In this document: piece after piece, positions 15,717 through 24,071 of the stretch | How the letters are laid out: every line of letters begins with the position of its first letter | Position numbering within the stretch: the stretch's first letter is position 1 | Position numbers and translations under genes: made by a program | The notes under the pieces: generated by a model | Told to the model about the DNA's origin: nothing | The model's input: only the letters and a program-made list of their open reading frames with translations | Database searches by the model: none | From: Elusimicrobiota bacterium | GTDB lineage: Bacteria; Elusimicrobiota; Elusimicrobia; UBA1565; UBA9628 | Length of the DNA stretch: 36,284 bases | NCBI GenBank assembly: GCA_023700845.1 | Contig: JAMPYD010000004.1 | Location: 1-36,284 of the forward strand | Reading direction: 5' to 3'

Positions 15717-16076
15717 ATGCCCTTTCTGAGATCCGCCTTCCTTGCCTTCAGCCTGTGCGTTTCCGCCGCTTTGCCGGGGCCCGCTCCGCTGGGATTCGCT
15801 TTCGCAGGCGCGACGAACCGTGTCATTACTCCCAACGGGGACACCCTTAACGACAGCGTCACCTTCCGCTTCACCAATCCGAGGGAGTCGAGCGGCTTCA
15901 TCCGGATTTACGACCTGCGCGGGCGGGAGCTGCGCAACCTGTCGATCTCGATCGGCGACACCTCTAAGGCCTGGGACGCGCGCGCCAACGGGCAGATCGT
16001 GGCCGCCGGCGTCTACATCTACGTCCTGAGCATCGAGAGCCGCACCTACTCGGGGGCTGTCGTGGTGGTCCGATGA
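15717..16076 (+). CDS. Stand-alone secreted FlgD-Ig/T9SS CTD-like domain (119 aa)
   Basis: Signal peptide followed by NRVITPNGDTLNDSVTFRFTNPRESSGFIRIYDLRGRELRNLSI...AWDARANGQIVAAGVYIYVLSIESRTYSGAVVVVR. Confidence 0.8.
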   Translation: MPFLRSAFLAFSLCVSAALPGPAPLGFAFAGATNRVITPNGDTLNDSVTFRFTNPRESSGFIRIYDLRGRELRNLSISIGDTSKAWDARANGQIVAAGVYIYVLSIESRTYSGAVVVVR

Positions 16077-18073
16077 GAGCCGCGCTCGCGGTCCTCCTCG
16101 CCGTCATTTTCGCCGCGGCCCCCGCGCGCGCGGCGTTCGAGGAGACCGGGGCGGGCGCCCGCGCCCCGGGGATGGGCGACGCCTTCACCGCTCTGGCCGA
16201 CGATGCCTATTCGATCCATTACAACCCCGCCGGGCTGGCGCAGCTGGAGCGGCCGCAGTTCGCCGCGGCGTACTCCAAGCTCTACGCCGGGCTGTCCGAC
16301 GGCACGGACATCGGCTTGTCCCAATTGGCTTACGCGCACCCTCTCGCCCGCGGGCGCCAAGGTACTTTGGGCCTGTCCTGGGAGCGCTTCTCCCTGAGCG
16401 GCCTCTATCAGGAGCAGGTGCTGGCGGCGGCCTACGGTCGGCAGGTCCTGGGAGGGACGCAGGGCGGCAAGCTCTATCTCGGCGCGACCGCCAAACTCCT
16501 CGCGCGCTCCTTCAATCGAGGTGCCGAGGCCTCCAACGCCTGCAGCGGCCTCAACTGCTCGCTGGGGGCGGATCCCGTCTTGTCGGGCTCGAATTCGACC
16601 AGCGCCCCCGATCTGGACCTCGGTCTGATCTACCGTTTTCCCCGCCGCCTGCAGGCGGGGCTGAGTCTTCAGCACGCGCTGCGGCCCAACGTGGCCTTCG
16701 CCGGCGACGACAAGCTCGAGCGGGCGCTGAACGCCGGCCTCGCGTACAAGTCGCTGTGGATGAGCCTCGCCGGTGAGCTGAAGCTGCGCCGGGCGGCCGA
16801 CGGCGCGACGGCTCGGGACGCGATCTTCGCGGCCGAGCGCTACTTCCCCTCGCTCGACTACGGGCAGTTCGGCGTACGCGGCTCGATCGGGTTCGGCAGC
16901 GCTGACTGGCGGCAGTTCACCGTCGGCGCCTCATACCGGATCAACAAGATCCAGGCCGACTATGCCTACCTGATCCCGATCGGCGGCGTCCAAGGCCAGT
17001 CGGGCTCTCACCGCGTCGGCCTGAGCTTTCATTTCGGCGCGCCTTCGGCCGACGAGGAATTGGCGCAGGAGATGCTCGAGCAGAAAAAGCGCATGACGGG
17101 GGGCCTGCCCGCCGTCTCTACCGGCGCCCCCGGATTCGGCTACGAATACGCCGAACAGGCCCGCCCGCAGGATCTCTCCGACCCGCGGCTCGACGCCGTG
17201 CGCGCGTTGATCCTTCAGCGCCGCTATCGCGCGGCGAAGGTCGCCTTCGACGCGCTCGCCAAGGCCCAGCCCATGGGCCCCGGCCTCGAGCGCCTTGGCC
17301 TGCGTCTCGATGACGCGGCGTATCACTACGCCGACCTTCCCGAGCCCGCCGCCCGCCCCGACAAAGGCGTGGTCGACGCGATCGCGGCCTATCTCAATGG
17401 GGAGGATCGCGAGGCCCTTCTGCACGCTTCCTACGCCCTCTCGCTCAGCGGCGAGGATGCGCGCATCGAGTCGTTCGTGCAGACCCTGGAGAAGAAGACC
17501 GGGCTCAAGGCCGACCGCCTCCCAGCCGGGCATTCGCGCGGGTTCATCGACGAGCTCCTGTGGCGCGTCGAGTTCGCGCACACGCGCGGAAACTCGGCCC
17601 AGGTCGAGGCCTTGCTGACAGACGTCATCCGCCTCGAACCCGAGAACATAACCGCGCTCTCCCGACTGGGCTCCCAACGCTATCTGCTGGGGCGCTACCT
17701 CGAGGCGGTCCAGTCCTGGGAAGCAGCGGAAAAGATCGAGACCCGCGAGCGGGAGCTCGTGTCGCTGCGCGCGTACCTCAAGCTCGCGCGCGAAGCGGCC
17801 TCGGGCAAGTCCCTGCCCGGCGGCTTGGCGCCCGCGGCCTCCGCGCCCGAGCCGTCGCTCGAGCGCGACGGCCTCCCGCGTCGCGCCTCCCCCGTCCCGA
17901 ACGGAGACCCCCGTCAGATCGAGGCCCTGTACCAGAAGGGCGTCGAGCATTACGCGCGCGGCGAGTACCTGCAGGCCAGCGCGATGTTCCTGCGCATCCT
18001 GCGCATCGACCCCGGAAATGCGCCGGCCCGCAAGGCGCTCGACCGGATCGAGCGCGCCCGCCCCGCGAGATGA
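16073..18073 (+). CDS. PorV/UPF0164-like outer-membrane barrel fused to C-terminal TPR region
   Basis: ATGA overlap; signal peptide; AAFEETGAGARAPGMGDAFTALADDAYSIHYNPAGLAQL is typical of this family; C-terminal QIEALYQKGVEHYARGEYLQASAMFLRILRIDPGNAPARKALDRI is TPR-like. Confidence 0.82.
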   Translation: MRAALAVLLAVIFAAAPARAAFEETGAGARAPGMGDAFTALADDAYSIHYNPAGLAQLERPQFAAAYSKLYAGLSDGTDIGLSQLAYAHPLARGRQGTLGLSWERFSLSGLYQEQVLAAAYGRQVLGGTQGGKLYLGATAKLLARSFNRGAEASNACSGLNCSLGADPVLSGSNSTSAPDLDLGLIYRFPRRLQAGLSLQHALRPNVAFAGDDKLERALNAGLAYKSLWMSLAGELKLRRAADGATARDAIFAAERYFPSLDYGQFGVRGSIGFGSADWRQFTVGASYRINKIQADYAYLIPIGGVQGQSGSHRVGLSFHFGAPSADEELAQEMLEQKKRMTGGLPAVSTGAPGFGYEYAEQARPQDLSDPRLDAVRALILQRRYRAAKVAFDALAKAQPMGPGLERLGLRLDDAAYHYADLPEPAARPDKGVVDAIAAYLNGEDREALLHASYALSLSGEDARIESFVQTLEKKTGLKADRLPAGHSRGFIDELLWRVEFAHTRGNSAQVEALLTDVIRLEPENITALSRLGSQRYLLGRYLEAVQSWEAAEKIETRERELVSLRAYLKLAREAASGKSLPGGLAPAASAPEPSLERDGLPRRASPVPNGDPRQIEALYQKGVEHYARGEYLQASAMFLRILRIDPGNAPARKALDRIERARPAR

Positions 18074-19392
18074 GCATCCGCCTCAAGCTCGCGCTGCTCC
18101 TGGCCCTGACCGCGGCCGCGGCCGTGCTCGTCTCGTCACGGGTATTCTTCACCGCGCAGCGAGACGCGCTGCGCGCCGCGGAGCAGGAAAAGAACGCGGT
18201 GCTCGTCGAGTCCGTGCGCGCGATGGCGAGGGAGGCCCAGCTCGCGCGCGACCCGTTGATGCTGATCGACTACCTCGAGTTCCTCAAGCGGGACCGGCCC
18301 GAGCTCCTCGGCACGCGCATGCGCTACGATGGTTCGTGGCGCGGCGCCCTGCTCCCGGCCGCGCCCGACCAGGACTTTAACGAGGCGGCCGTCGAGATCC
18401 CCGCGGCGGAAGGCGTCGGCGCGGTGCGGGTCGAGCTTAGGCTGTCGCGCGCCGTGCTGCAGGCCCGCGTCTCTGCGGCCGAACGGGCGCTGGGGTACGC
18501 GCTCGCGCGCTCCGCGGGCGCCGTCGCCCTCCTCCTCGCGCTGCTCGGGATCCCTTTGGCGTGGACTTTGACCTCTCGCGTCGTCGAGCTGCGACGGGCT
18601 GCCGAGGAGATCGGCGAGGGTCGTCTCGAGCGCCGGGTCGACGAGAGAGGTCGCGACGAGATCGGGGGCCTGGCGCGCGGCATGAACGCCATGGCGGTGC
18701 GCCTCGGCGAGGTCGAGGAGATGAAGAAGCGCTTCATCTCCTCGGTGACGCACGAGCTGCGCGCTCCGCTGTTCGCGATCGAGAGCTACGCCCGCATCAT
18801 GCTCCAGGAGTCCCAGCTCGGCGAGGCGGACCGCCAGCGCGTCCTGCGCGTCGAGCAGAACGCCGGCCGCCTGGCGCGCTTCGTGACGACCTTGCTTGAC
18901 GCGGCCCGCATCGAGCGGGGCAAGCTCGACTACGCCCCCCGAGAGGTCGACCTGGAGGCGCTCGCGCGGGACGTAGCGGCCTTTCACGGGGAGCGCGCCA
19001 AGGAGGATGGGAGAGTTCTCGAGGTGAGCGTCGGACCGGGGCCCCATCGCGCGCGCGCGGATTCGGACATGGTCGTGATGGCGTTGACCAATCTCGTGAC
19101 CAACGGCCTCAAATTCGCGCCTCCGGGAGGGCGCGTGGTCCTCTCCTTGCTTCGCACGAAGGCGGGACATGAGCTCGCCGTCGCCGACGACGGCCCCGGC
19201 ATAGACCCGCGCGACCTGGACCGCCTGTTCGTGCCGTTCGAGCGCCTGGAGGCCGGTAAGAAGGTTCAAGGAACAGGTCTGGGCCTGTCCATCGTCAAGA
19301 CGATCGTCGAGACCCACGGCGGCCGGGTCGGCGTGTACTCCGCCCCCGGACAAGGGAGCCGCTTCCATTTCACTCTTCCCTTTTCCCGATAA
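18070..19392 (+). CDS. Membrane sensor histidine kinase (HAMP, HisKA, HATPase_c)
   Basis: H-box SSVTHELRAPLFAIESY; N-box MALTNLVTNGLKFAPPGG; DDGPGI; GTGLGLSIVKTIVETHGG; HAMP-like RVVELRRAAEEIGEGRLERRVDERGRDEIGGLARGMN. ATGA overlap with the upstream gene. Confidence 0.95.
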   Translation: MSIRLKLALLLALTAAAAVLVSSRVFFTAQRDALRAAEQEKNAVLVESVRAMAREAQLARDPLMLIDYLEFLKRDRPELLGTRMRYDGSWRGALLPAAPDQDFNEAAVEIPAAEGVGAVRVELRLSRAVLQARVSAAERALGYALARSAGAVALLLALLGIPLAWTLTSRVVELRRAAEEIGEGRLERRVDERGRDEIGGLARGMNAMAVRLGEVEEMKKRFISSVTHELRAPLFAIESYARIMLQESQLGEADRQRVLRVEQNAGRLARFVTTLLDAARIERGKLDYAPREVDLEALARDVAAFHGERAKEDGRVLEVSVGPGPHRARADSDMVVMALTNLVTNGLKFAPPGGRVVLSLLRTKAGHELAVADDGPGIDPRDLDRLFVPFERLEAGKKVQGTGLGLSIVKTIVETHGGRVGVYSAPGQGSRFHFTLPFSR

Positions 19393-19431
19393 CAAATGCG
19401 TAATCCGGCACCGGCCCCGCGGGGCTATGCT

Positions 19432-20220
19432 ATGGGCGTGACGAAATACGTCGTCCTGGCGGCGCTGTGCGCGACGGCGGCCCACGCGGGTCCGGCTGGC
19501 GAGGTCGAGCATGCCGCCCGTCTCGAGGCGAGCGTGGAGGCGGCGCTCGATCGTATTATCGGCCCCGGACGATCCGCGGCGACGGTCGAGGCGCGCGGAG
19601 AGCGCGTGACCAGGCGCGAGCAGTCCGAGATCAGCGGCACCGGAGGGGACTCGGCGCCGGCCGAAAGCTCGTCGGAGCCCGGCCCGGCGGCGCCTTCGCC
19701 GTCCGCGATCCTCCCCCTTCCAGGCTATGCGAAAAAGGGGGTTCCCGCCGCCCCCCCCTCCTCTCGGATCCCTCCGCTCCTGCTGCATGCGGCCTCCGAG
19801 GAAACCGTCCGCGAGGGCTCTTTCGCGGTGACCGGCCTGCGGGCCTGGATCTTCCTGGACAAGGGCCTCGACGATGCCGCGGCCGCCGAGGCGGTGCGCG
19901 TCAGTCTCGAGATCCTCGCGATCGACCCTGACCGCGGCGACTCGTTCAAGGTCGTGCGGACCTCCTTCCTGCCCGCGTGGCGCGCCGCGTTCTCCCGTCC
20001 TCGCGGCGCGGGAGCGCTGGCCCTCCTCGCCGTGGCCTGCGCGGCCGCGCTGGCGTCCGCCGCGCTGCTCGGCTTCGCGGCGCTGCGCTCGTCGCGGGCC
20101 CTCGCCGACGCGATCCGCGCGGTCCGGGCGCCGGCCGCGGTCTCCTCCCCTCCCGCGCCCCTGCCTGCCCGGCGCATACTGCCTCTTCCTCCGCTCGGCA
20201 AGGGAGGCCTCGGCTCGTGA
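19432..20220 (+). CDS. Orphan protein resembling the FliF C-terminal (MS-ring collar) region, with signal peptide and C-terminal TM segment
   Basis: MGVTKYVVLAALCATAAHA; ALDRIIGPGRSAATVEARGERVTRREQSE; LRAWIFLDKGLDDAAAAEAVRVSLEILAIDPDRGDSFKVVRTSFLPAW; then a TM helix. Alternative start at 19396. Confidence 0.65.
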   Translation: MGVTKYVVLAALCATAAHAGPAGEVEHAARLEASVEAALDRIIGPGRSAATVEARGERVTRREQSEISGTGGDSAPAESSSEPGPAAPSPSAILPLPGYAKKGVPAAPPSSRIPPLLLHAASEETVREGSFAVTGLRAWIFLDKGLDDAAAAEAVRVSLEILAIDPDRGDSFKVVRTSFLPAWRAAFSRPRGAGALALLAVACAAALASAALLGFAALRSSRALADAIRAVRAPAAVSSPPAPLPARRILPLPPLGKGGLGS

Positions 20221-21821
20221 GCAAGCGCTACGACGCGGCGCGGCGGGGCCTCGAGGCCGCCTCCCAGGCGCTGACTCGCCTGCGCCTTGAAAGCGGGGAG
20301 GAGGCGCGTCCGTCTGAAGGCGACGTCGCCGCCGCCGCCGGATTGCGCGCGGCGCTCGACGCCGCCCGTCGCGCTCTGGAGGGCAAGGCCGGCGCCCTCG
20401 AGTCGGCCGAGGCCCGGATCCGCGAGCTCGAGCGCGAGCGCGACGAACTGCTCTCTCGGGCGAAGGGCTCTCGTCCCGATCCCGGGCTCGCCGAGAGGGT
20501 CGAGCGCGCCGAGGCCGAGGCGATGAAGGTGAAGCTTTCCTCCGCCGCCGAGGCCGCAGCGATGAATGGACGCCTGTCGATCCAGCAGGCGGAGTTCGTG
20601 CGTCTGAACTCCCTGCGCCGCAAGGCCGAGCAGGCCGCCGAGCAGAGCGAGCTGACGCGGCGCGAGGTCGAGGACGCGCTGCGCCGCGATCTGCGCACGG
20701 TCCACGCCGCCCTCGACCGGGCCGCCGCCGAGGCGGGCGCGCGCGAGGCCCGGGCCCAGTCCGATATTCAGGGCCTGACGCGGCGGCTCGAGGCGGCGCT
20801 GACGCGCACCGAGCAGTTGTCGCGGGAGCAGCAGGTCGAACGCGATCGCTGGCGCGCGGAACGGGCGCGCCTGGTGTCCACGCTCCAGCGCGCTTCCGCG
20901 GTGCATACCGCGTTGCGTCGCGAGATCGCGGACCTGCGGCGAGGCCTGGACCTCGGCGCCGAGGAGGTCGCTCGACGGCTGTTCGAGAGCGAGGCCGAGC
21001 TCTCGAAGGCTCGCGCGGGACTCGACGGCCGGGTCGAGGACCTGTCCCGGCGCCTGTCCATGGCCGACGCCGAGCGCCAGAAGGCGCGCGCCCAGCAGGC
21101 CGCCGAGGCCGGGCGAGCCGAGGGTCTGGCCCGGCGCTTGGCCGCGGCCGAGGAGGCGCTGTCGGAGCATCGGGCGAGCCTCGCTGCGCGCGCCGAGCAG
21201 CTTCCGCAGCGTCTGTCGGCCGCGCTTGTCGCTCGCCTCAAGCCCGGCGCGGCCGCGGCCTACGAGCGCTTGCGCGAACTTTCCGCCGTCGTGCCGCTCA
21301 CGGAATCCGAGAACGCCTCCCTGCGCCGCGCCGCCTCCTCCTTGGCGGGCCTCAGCGACGCCGTCGGCGTCCTGGAGCGCTTCCTGGACGACGGCCCGCG
21401 GGGCGAACCCGGAAGCTTGTCTCCCGCGCTCTCTCGCGCGGCCGCGGCTTGGGAGGCGGCGCTCGCTCGCAAAAACTGCCGCCTCGCCATGAAGCTCGAG
21501 GACGGTCTCTCCGCCGTTTTCGATCCCTCCGACCTGGCCATCGTGCTCGATCAGCTGCTGCGGCGGGCCTTCGAGACGCTTCCCGAGCGCTGTCTGCTCG
21601 CGTTGTCCGCGCATCGATCCGGCGGGACCGTCGTGGTGTCCCTGGAGGACGACGGCCCCGCGCTCTTCGCCCGCGACCCCGAGGCGGCGTTCGAGCCCGG
21701 CGACGCGGGCCTGGCGTTGCCGCTGGCCCGGCGGGCCCTGCGGCGCTGGGGCGGCGACGCGCGTCTCGAGAAGTCCCCCTCCGGCAACGGCCGCCTGGTC
21801 CTCACCTTCGTCGCGGCCTAG
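20217..21821 (+). CDS. Long coiled-coil protein with C-terminal degenerate HATPase_c-like domain
   Basis: GTG start overlapping the upstream TGA (GTGA); Ala/Glu/Arg-rich heptad region; C-terminus LAIVLDQLLRRAFETLP...VVVSLEDDGPALF...GDAGLALPLARRALRRWGGDARLEKSPSGNGRLVLTF. Confidence 0.75.
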   Translation: MSKRYDAARRGLEAASQALTRLRLESGEEARPSEGDVAAAAGLRAALDAARRALEGKAGALESAEARIRELERERDELLSRAKGSRPDPGLAERVERAEAEAMKVKLSSAAEAAAMNGRLSIQQAEFVRLNSLRRKAEQAAEQSELTRREVEDALRRDLRTVHAALDRAAAEAGAREARAQSDIQGLTRRLEAALTRTEQLSREQQVERDRWRAERARLVSTLQRASAVHTALRREIADLRRGLDLGAEEVARRLFESEAELSKARAGLDGRVEDLSRRLSMADAERQKARAQQAAEAGRAEGLARRLAAAEEALSEHRASLAARAEQLPQRLSAALVARLKPGAAAAYERLRELSAVVPLTESENASLRRAASSLAGLSDAVGVLERFLDDGPRGEPGSLSPALSRAAAAWEAALARKNCRLAMKLEDGLSAVFDPSDLAIVLDQLLRRAFETLPERCLLALSAHRSGGTVVVSLEDDGPALFARDPEAAFEPGDAGLALPLARRALRRWGGDARLEKSPSGNGRLVLTFVAA

Positions 21822-21843
21822 GTCCGGCCGCCAGCGGCCGGAC
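21822..21843. terminator. Stem-loop between convergent genes (possible bidirectional terminator)
   Basis: GTCCGGCCGC-CA-GCGGCCGGAC, perfect 10-nt inverted repeat directly after the + strand stop; no T-tract. Confidence 0.5.
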
Positions 21844-21859
21844 GCGGCTGCTTCAGCAC

Positions 21860-23092
21860 CTAGTCCTCCTTCGACATCGCCCGAAGGCGCTTGAGCACGG
21901 CCTCGCGGCCGCAAGGCTCGGCGAGGCAGGCTCGCGCGATCTCCCGGGAGTCGCCCAGCGGCGGCAGGAACTCCGTGCGCTGGAACTCCTTGACGGCCTC
22001 GTCCCTCCGGTCCAGCAGATCGAGCGTGATGCCGCGCAGCAGGTGCGTGAAGGTCCGGAAGACGCCGGGCTTCGCCTTGGCGTCCGCTTCGATCGCGTGG
22101 TCGAGCCAGGCCAAGGTCCGCTCCAGGTCCTCCTTGGCGAGGCACGCGTCCCCGGAGAGGCCGCAGGCCAAGGTCAGCCATTTGCGGCGGAAGGCCTTCG
22201 GGTCGGCGGCGACGATCTTGACCAGCTCCCTTCCGACCGCGAGCGAGCCGTCCCAATCTCCGAGACGGTGACGCACGTTCGCCTCGAGGAACAGGAAGTA
22301 GGGGCTGCCCGGGAAGTCCGCGCGCAGGCCTTTGAGCAGGTTCAGAGCGCGGGGATAATCGTGGAGGTCGATCAGGCAGATCGAGAGCAGCATCTGCGCC
22401 GCCTGGCGCCGCGCGAAGCCGGCCTTCTCCACCGCGCGCTGGATGCGCTCGAGGCCGCGCTCCTCGTCGCCGCGCAGGCCGAATATGATGCCGAGCTTGG
22501 CGATGCCCTTCAGGTGCGCGGCCTGGTAGTCGAAGACGCCCAGTCCGAGATACACGTCCTCGTAGCCCTCATCGAGCTTGGCGACCTTCTTGAGGTGCTT
22601 CATCGACTTCTTGCCGTCGAAGTAGGCGTCGAGCCACTTGCCCTTCATCAGGTTCCATTGGCCGCGCACGCCGAGGGTCATGCCGGAGACGTAATAGCCG
22701 TCGAGCCTGGTCTGCTTGTCCTTGGAGTCGATGTAGGCCTCGGCCTTGCGCACGCCCGCCTCGATGTCCTGCTCGAAAAGCCCCTGCAGCGTCGGGGTGT
22801 CCTTGAACAGGCCGTACTCCTGCGAGGACTGCCACCAGATGGCCCCGGCCTCGAAGAGATAGCCGAAGGGGTTGTCGGGCTCGAGCTCGATGAGCTTGCG
22901 CGAGGCGAGCCGCGCCTCGGCGTAATCGAGGCTGTACAGCGCGGTCAGGCCCCGGTCGAGCTGCGCCTCGGCCGCCGGCGAGGTCTTCGCCCCCCCCGCG
23001 TGGACCGACGCGGGAGCCAACGCGAGGATCAAGCCCAAGGCTCCCGCGCTGAAGAACTCGGTCCAGGGCCGAGTCGTCGGGCTAATTGGCAT
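21860..23092 (-). CDS. Secreted TPR-like protein (410 aa)
   Basis: Signal-like N-terminus; LDRGLTALYSLDYAEARLASRKLIELEPDNPFGYLFEAGAI...; TPR periodicity. Confidence 0.82.
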   Translation of the reverse strand: MPISPTTRPWTEFFSAGALGLILALAPASVHAGGAKTSPAAEAQLDRGLTALYSLDYAEARLASRKLIELEPDNPFGYLFEAGAIWWQSSQEYGLFKDTPTLQGLFEQDIEAGVRKAEAYIDSKDKQTRLDGYYVSGMTLGVRGQWNLMKGKWLDAYFDGKKSMKHLKKVAKLDEGYEDVYLGLGVFDYQAAHLKGIAKLGIIFGLRGDEERGLERIQRAVEKAGFARRQAAQMLLSICLIDLHDYPRALNLLKGLRADFPGSPYFLFLEANVRHRLGDWDGSLAVGRELVKIVAADPKAFRRKWLTLACGLSGDACLAKEDLERTLAWLDHAIEADAKAKPGVFRTFTHLLRGITLDLLDRRDEAVKEFQRTEFLPPLGDSREIARACLAEPCGREAVLKRLRAMSKED

Positions 23093-24071
23093 AGATCCTG
23101 TCCCCGGCGTCGCCTTTGGGATTCTTCCGGCGGGGCGCCGGCTTCGGCTTAGGCTTGGGCGCGGACTTCGGCTCGGGCTTCTCGAGGGCGGCGACGCGCG
23201 CGCAGGCCGGGCGCAGGCCCAGGCCGCAGGCCTGCTGGTGGTCGGCCAGCGCCGATTCCCGGGATTTGAGCGCCTCTCCGGCCAGGCCGCGGCGGAAATA
23301 GCCGTCGGCGAGCGTCAGCCGCGCGGCGTTGAGGCCCCTCGTGGACGCGCCGATGCGGCGCCGGTCGTCGAGGACCCGCTCGAGGTCGGGAAGCGCGCGA
23401 CTCAGGTCGCGGTGGGCGTTGTCCCAGTCGCCGAGCGCGGAGTAGGCGCGCGAGCGCCACGTCAGGATCTCGGCGCGGCGCTTCTGCGGCCGCTCCGCGG
23501 CGGCGGACAAGGCCGACAGAGCCTCGCCGTAGCGGCGGACCGACAGGTACGCGCGGCCCTCGCCCAGGGACGGGCGCGGGTCCTCGGCGCCGAGCAGGCG
23601 CGCGGCCCCGGCGAACGCGTCGCGGGCGGCCTTGCCCGACCGCGGCGGACCCTGGACCAGGCGCGCCTCCCCGAGCGCGAGCCAGCCCTCCGGGTCCTCG
23701 GGAGCGATCGCGACGTAGTCCTCGGCGTCGCGCTCCGCCGCGGCGCCCTTGCCGAGCGCCGCGCGCGCGCGGGCGCGCATCAGCCGCGCGCGGTCGTTGC
23801 GGGCGTCGATGTCGAGCGCCTTCGTGAGGTCGTCCTCGGCGCGCGCGTCGTCGAACCGCGCGGCCTCCCCCTCCGCGCGGGCGAAGTGAGCGTGCGCCAG
23901 CAGAGGACGGCCGTCCTCGGGCATCCAGGCCCGCAGCGCGCGCGTCGCGTACTCGACGCGCTCGGGGTCGGAGGCGCTGCGCGCCTCCGCCTTTCGCAGC
24001 TGCTCGACGAACGGGCTCAGCGCCCGCGCGGGCGCGGCGAGAAGGAGCCCGAGCGCGGCCGCGCGGATCAT
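23082..24071 (-). CDS. Secreted TPR-repeat protein (329 aa) with Pro/Lys-rich C-terminus
   Basis: Starts MIRAAALGLLLAAPARALSPF; ARAEDDLTKALDIDARNDRARLMRARARAALGKGAAAERDAEDYVAIAPEDPEGWLALGEA; tail PEPKSAPKPKPKPAPRRK. ATGA overlap with the LOG gene. Confidence 0.8.
   Translation of the reverse strand: MIRAAALGLLLAAPARALSPFVEQLRKAEARSASDPERVEYATRALRAWMPEDGRPLLAHAHFARAEGEAARFDDARAEDDLTKALDIDARNDRARLMRARARAALGKGAAAERDAEDYVAIAPEDPEGWLALGEARLVQGPPRSGKAARDAFAGAARLLGAEDPRPSLGEGRAYLSVRRYGEALSALSAAAERPQKRRAEILTWRSRAYSALGDWDNAHRDLSRALPDLERVLDDRRRIGASTRGLNAARLTLADGYFRRGLAGEALKSRESALADHQQACGLGLRPACARVAALEKPEPKSAPKPKPKPAPRRKNPKGDAGDRIYAN

Noticed and set aside
13694-15901. 735-aa antisense ORF opposite the FN3/CTD gene
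   Set aside because: No recognisable domains; the sense strand has signal peptide, RBS and FlgD-like C-terminus.
19725-22256. 843-aa antisense ORF
   Set aside because: Overlaps well-supported + and - strand genes; composition-driven shadow frame.
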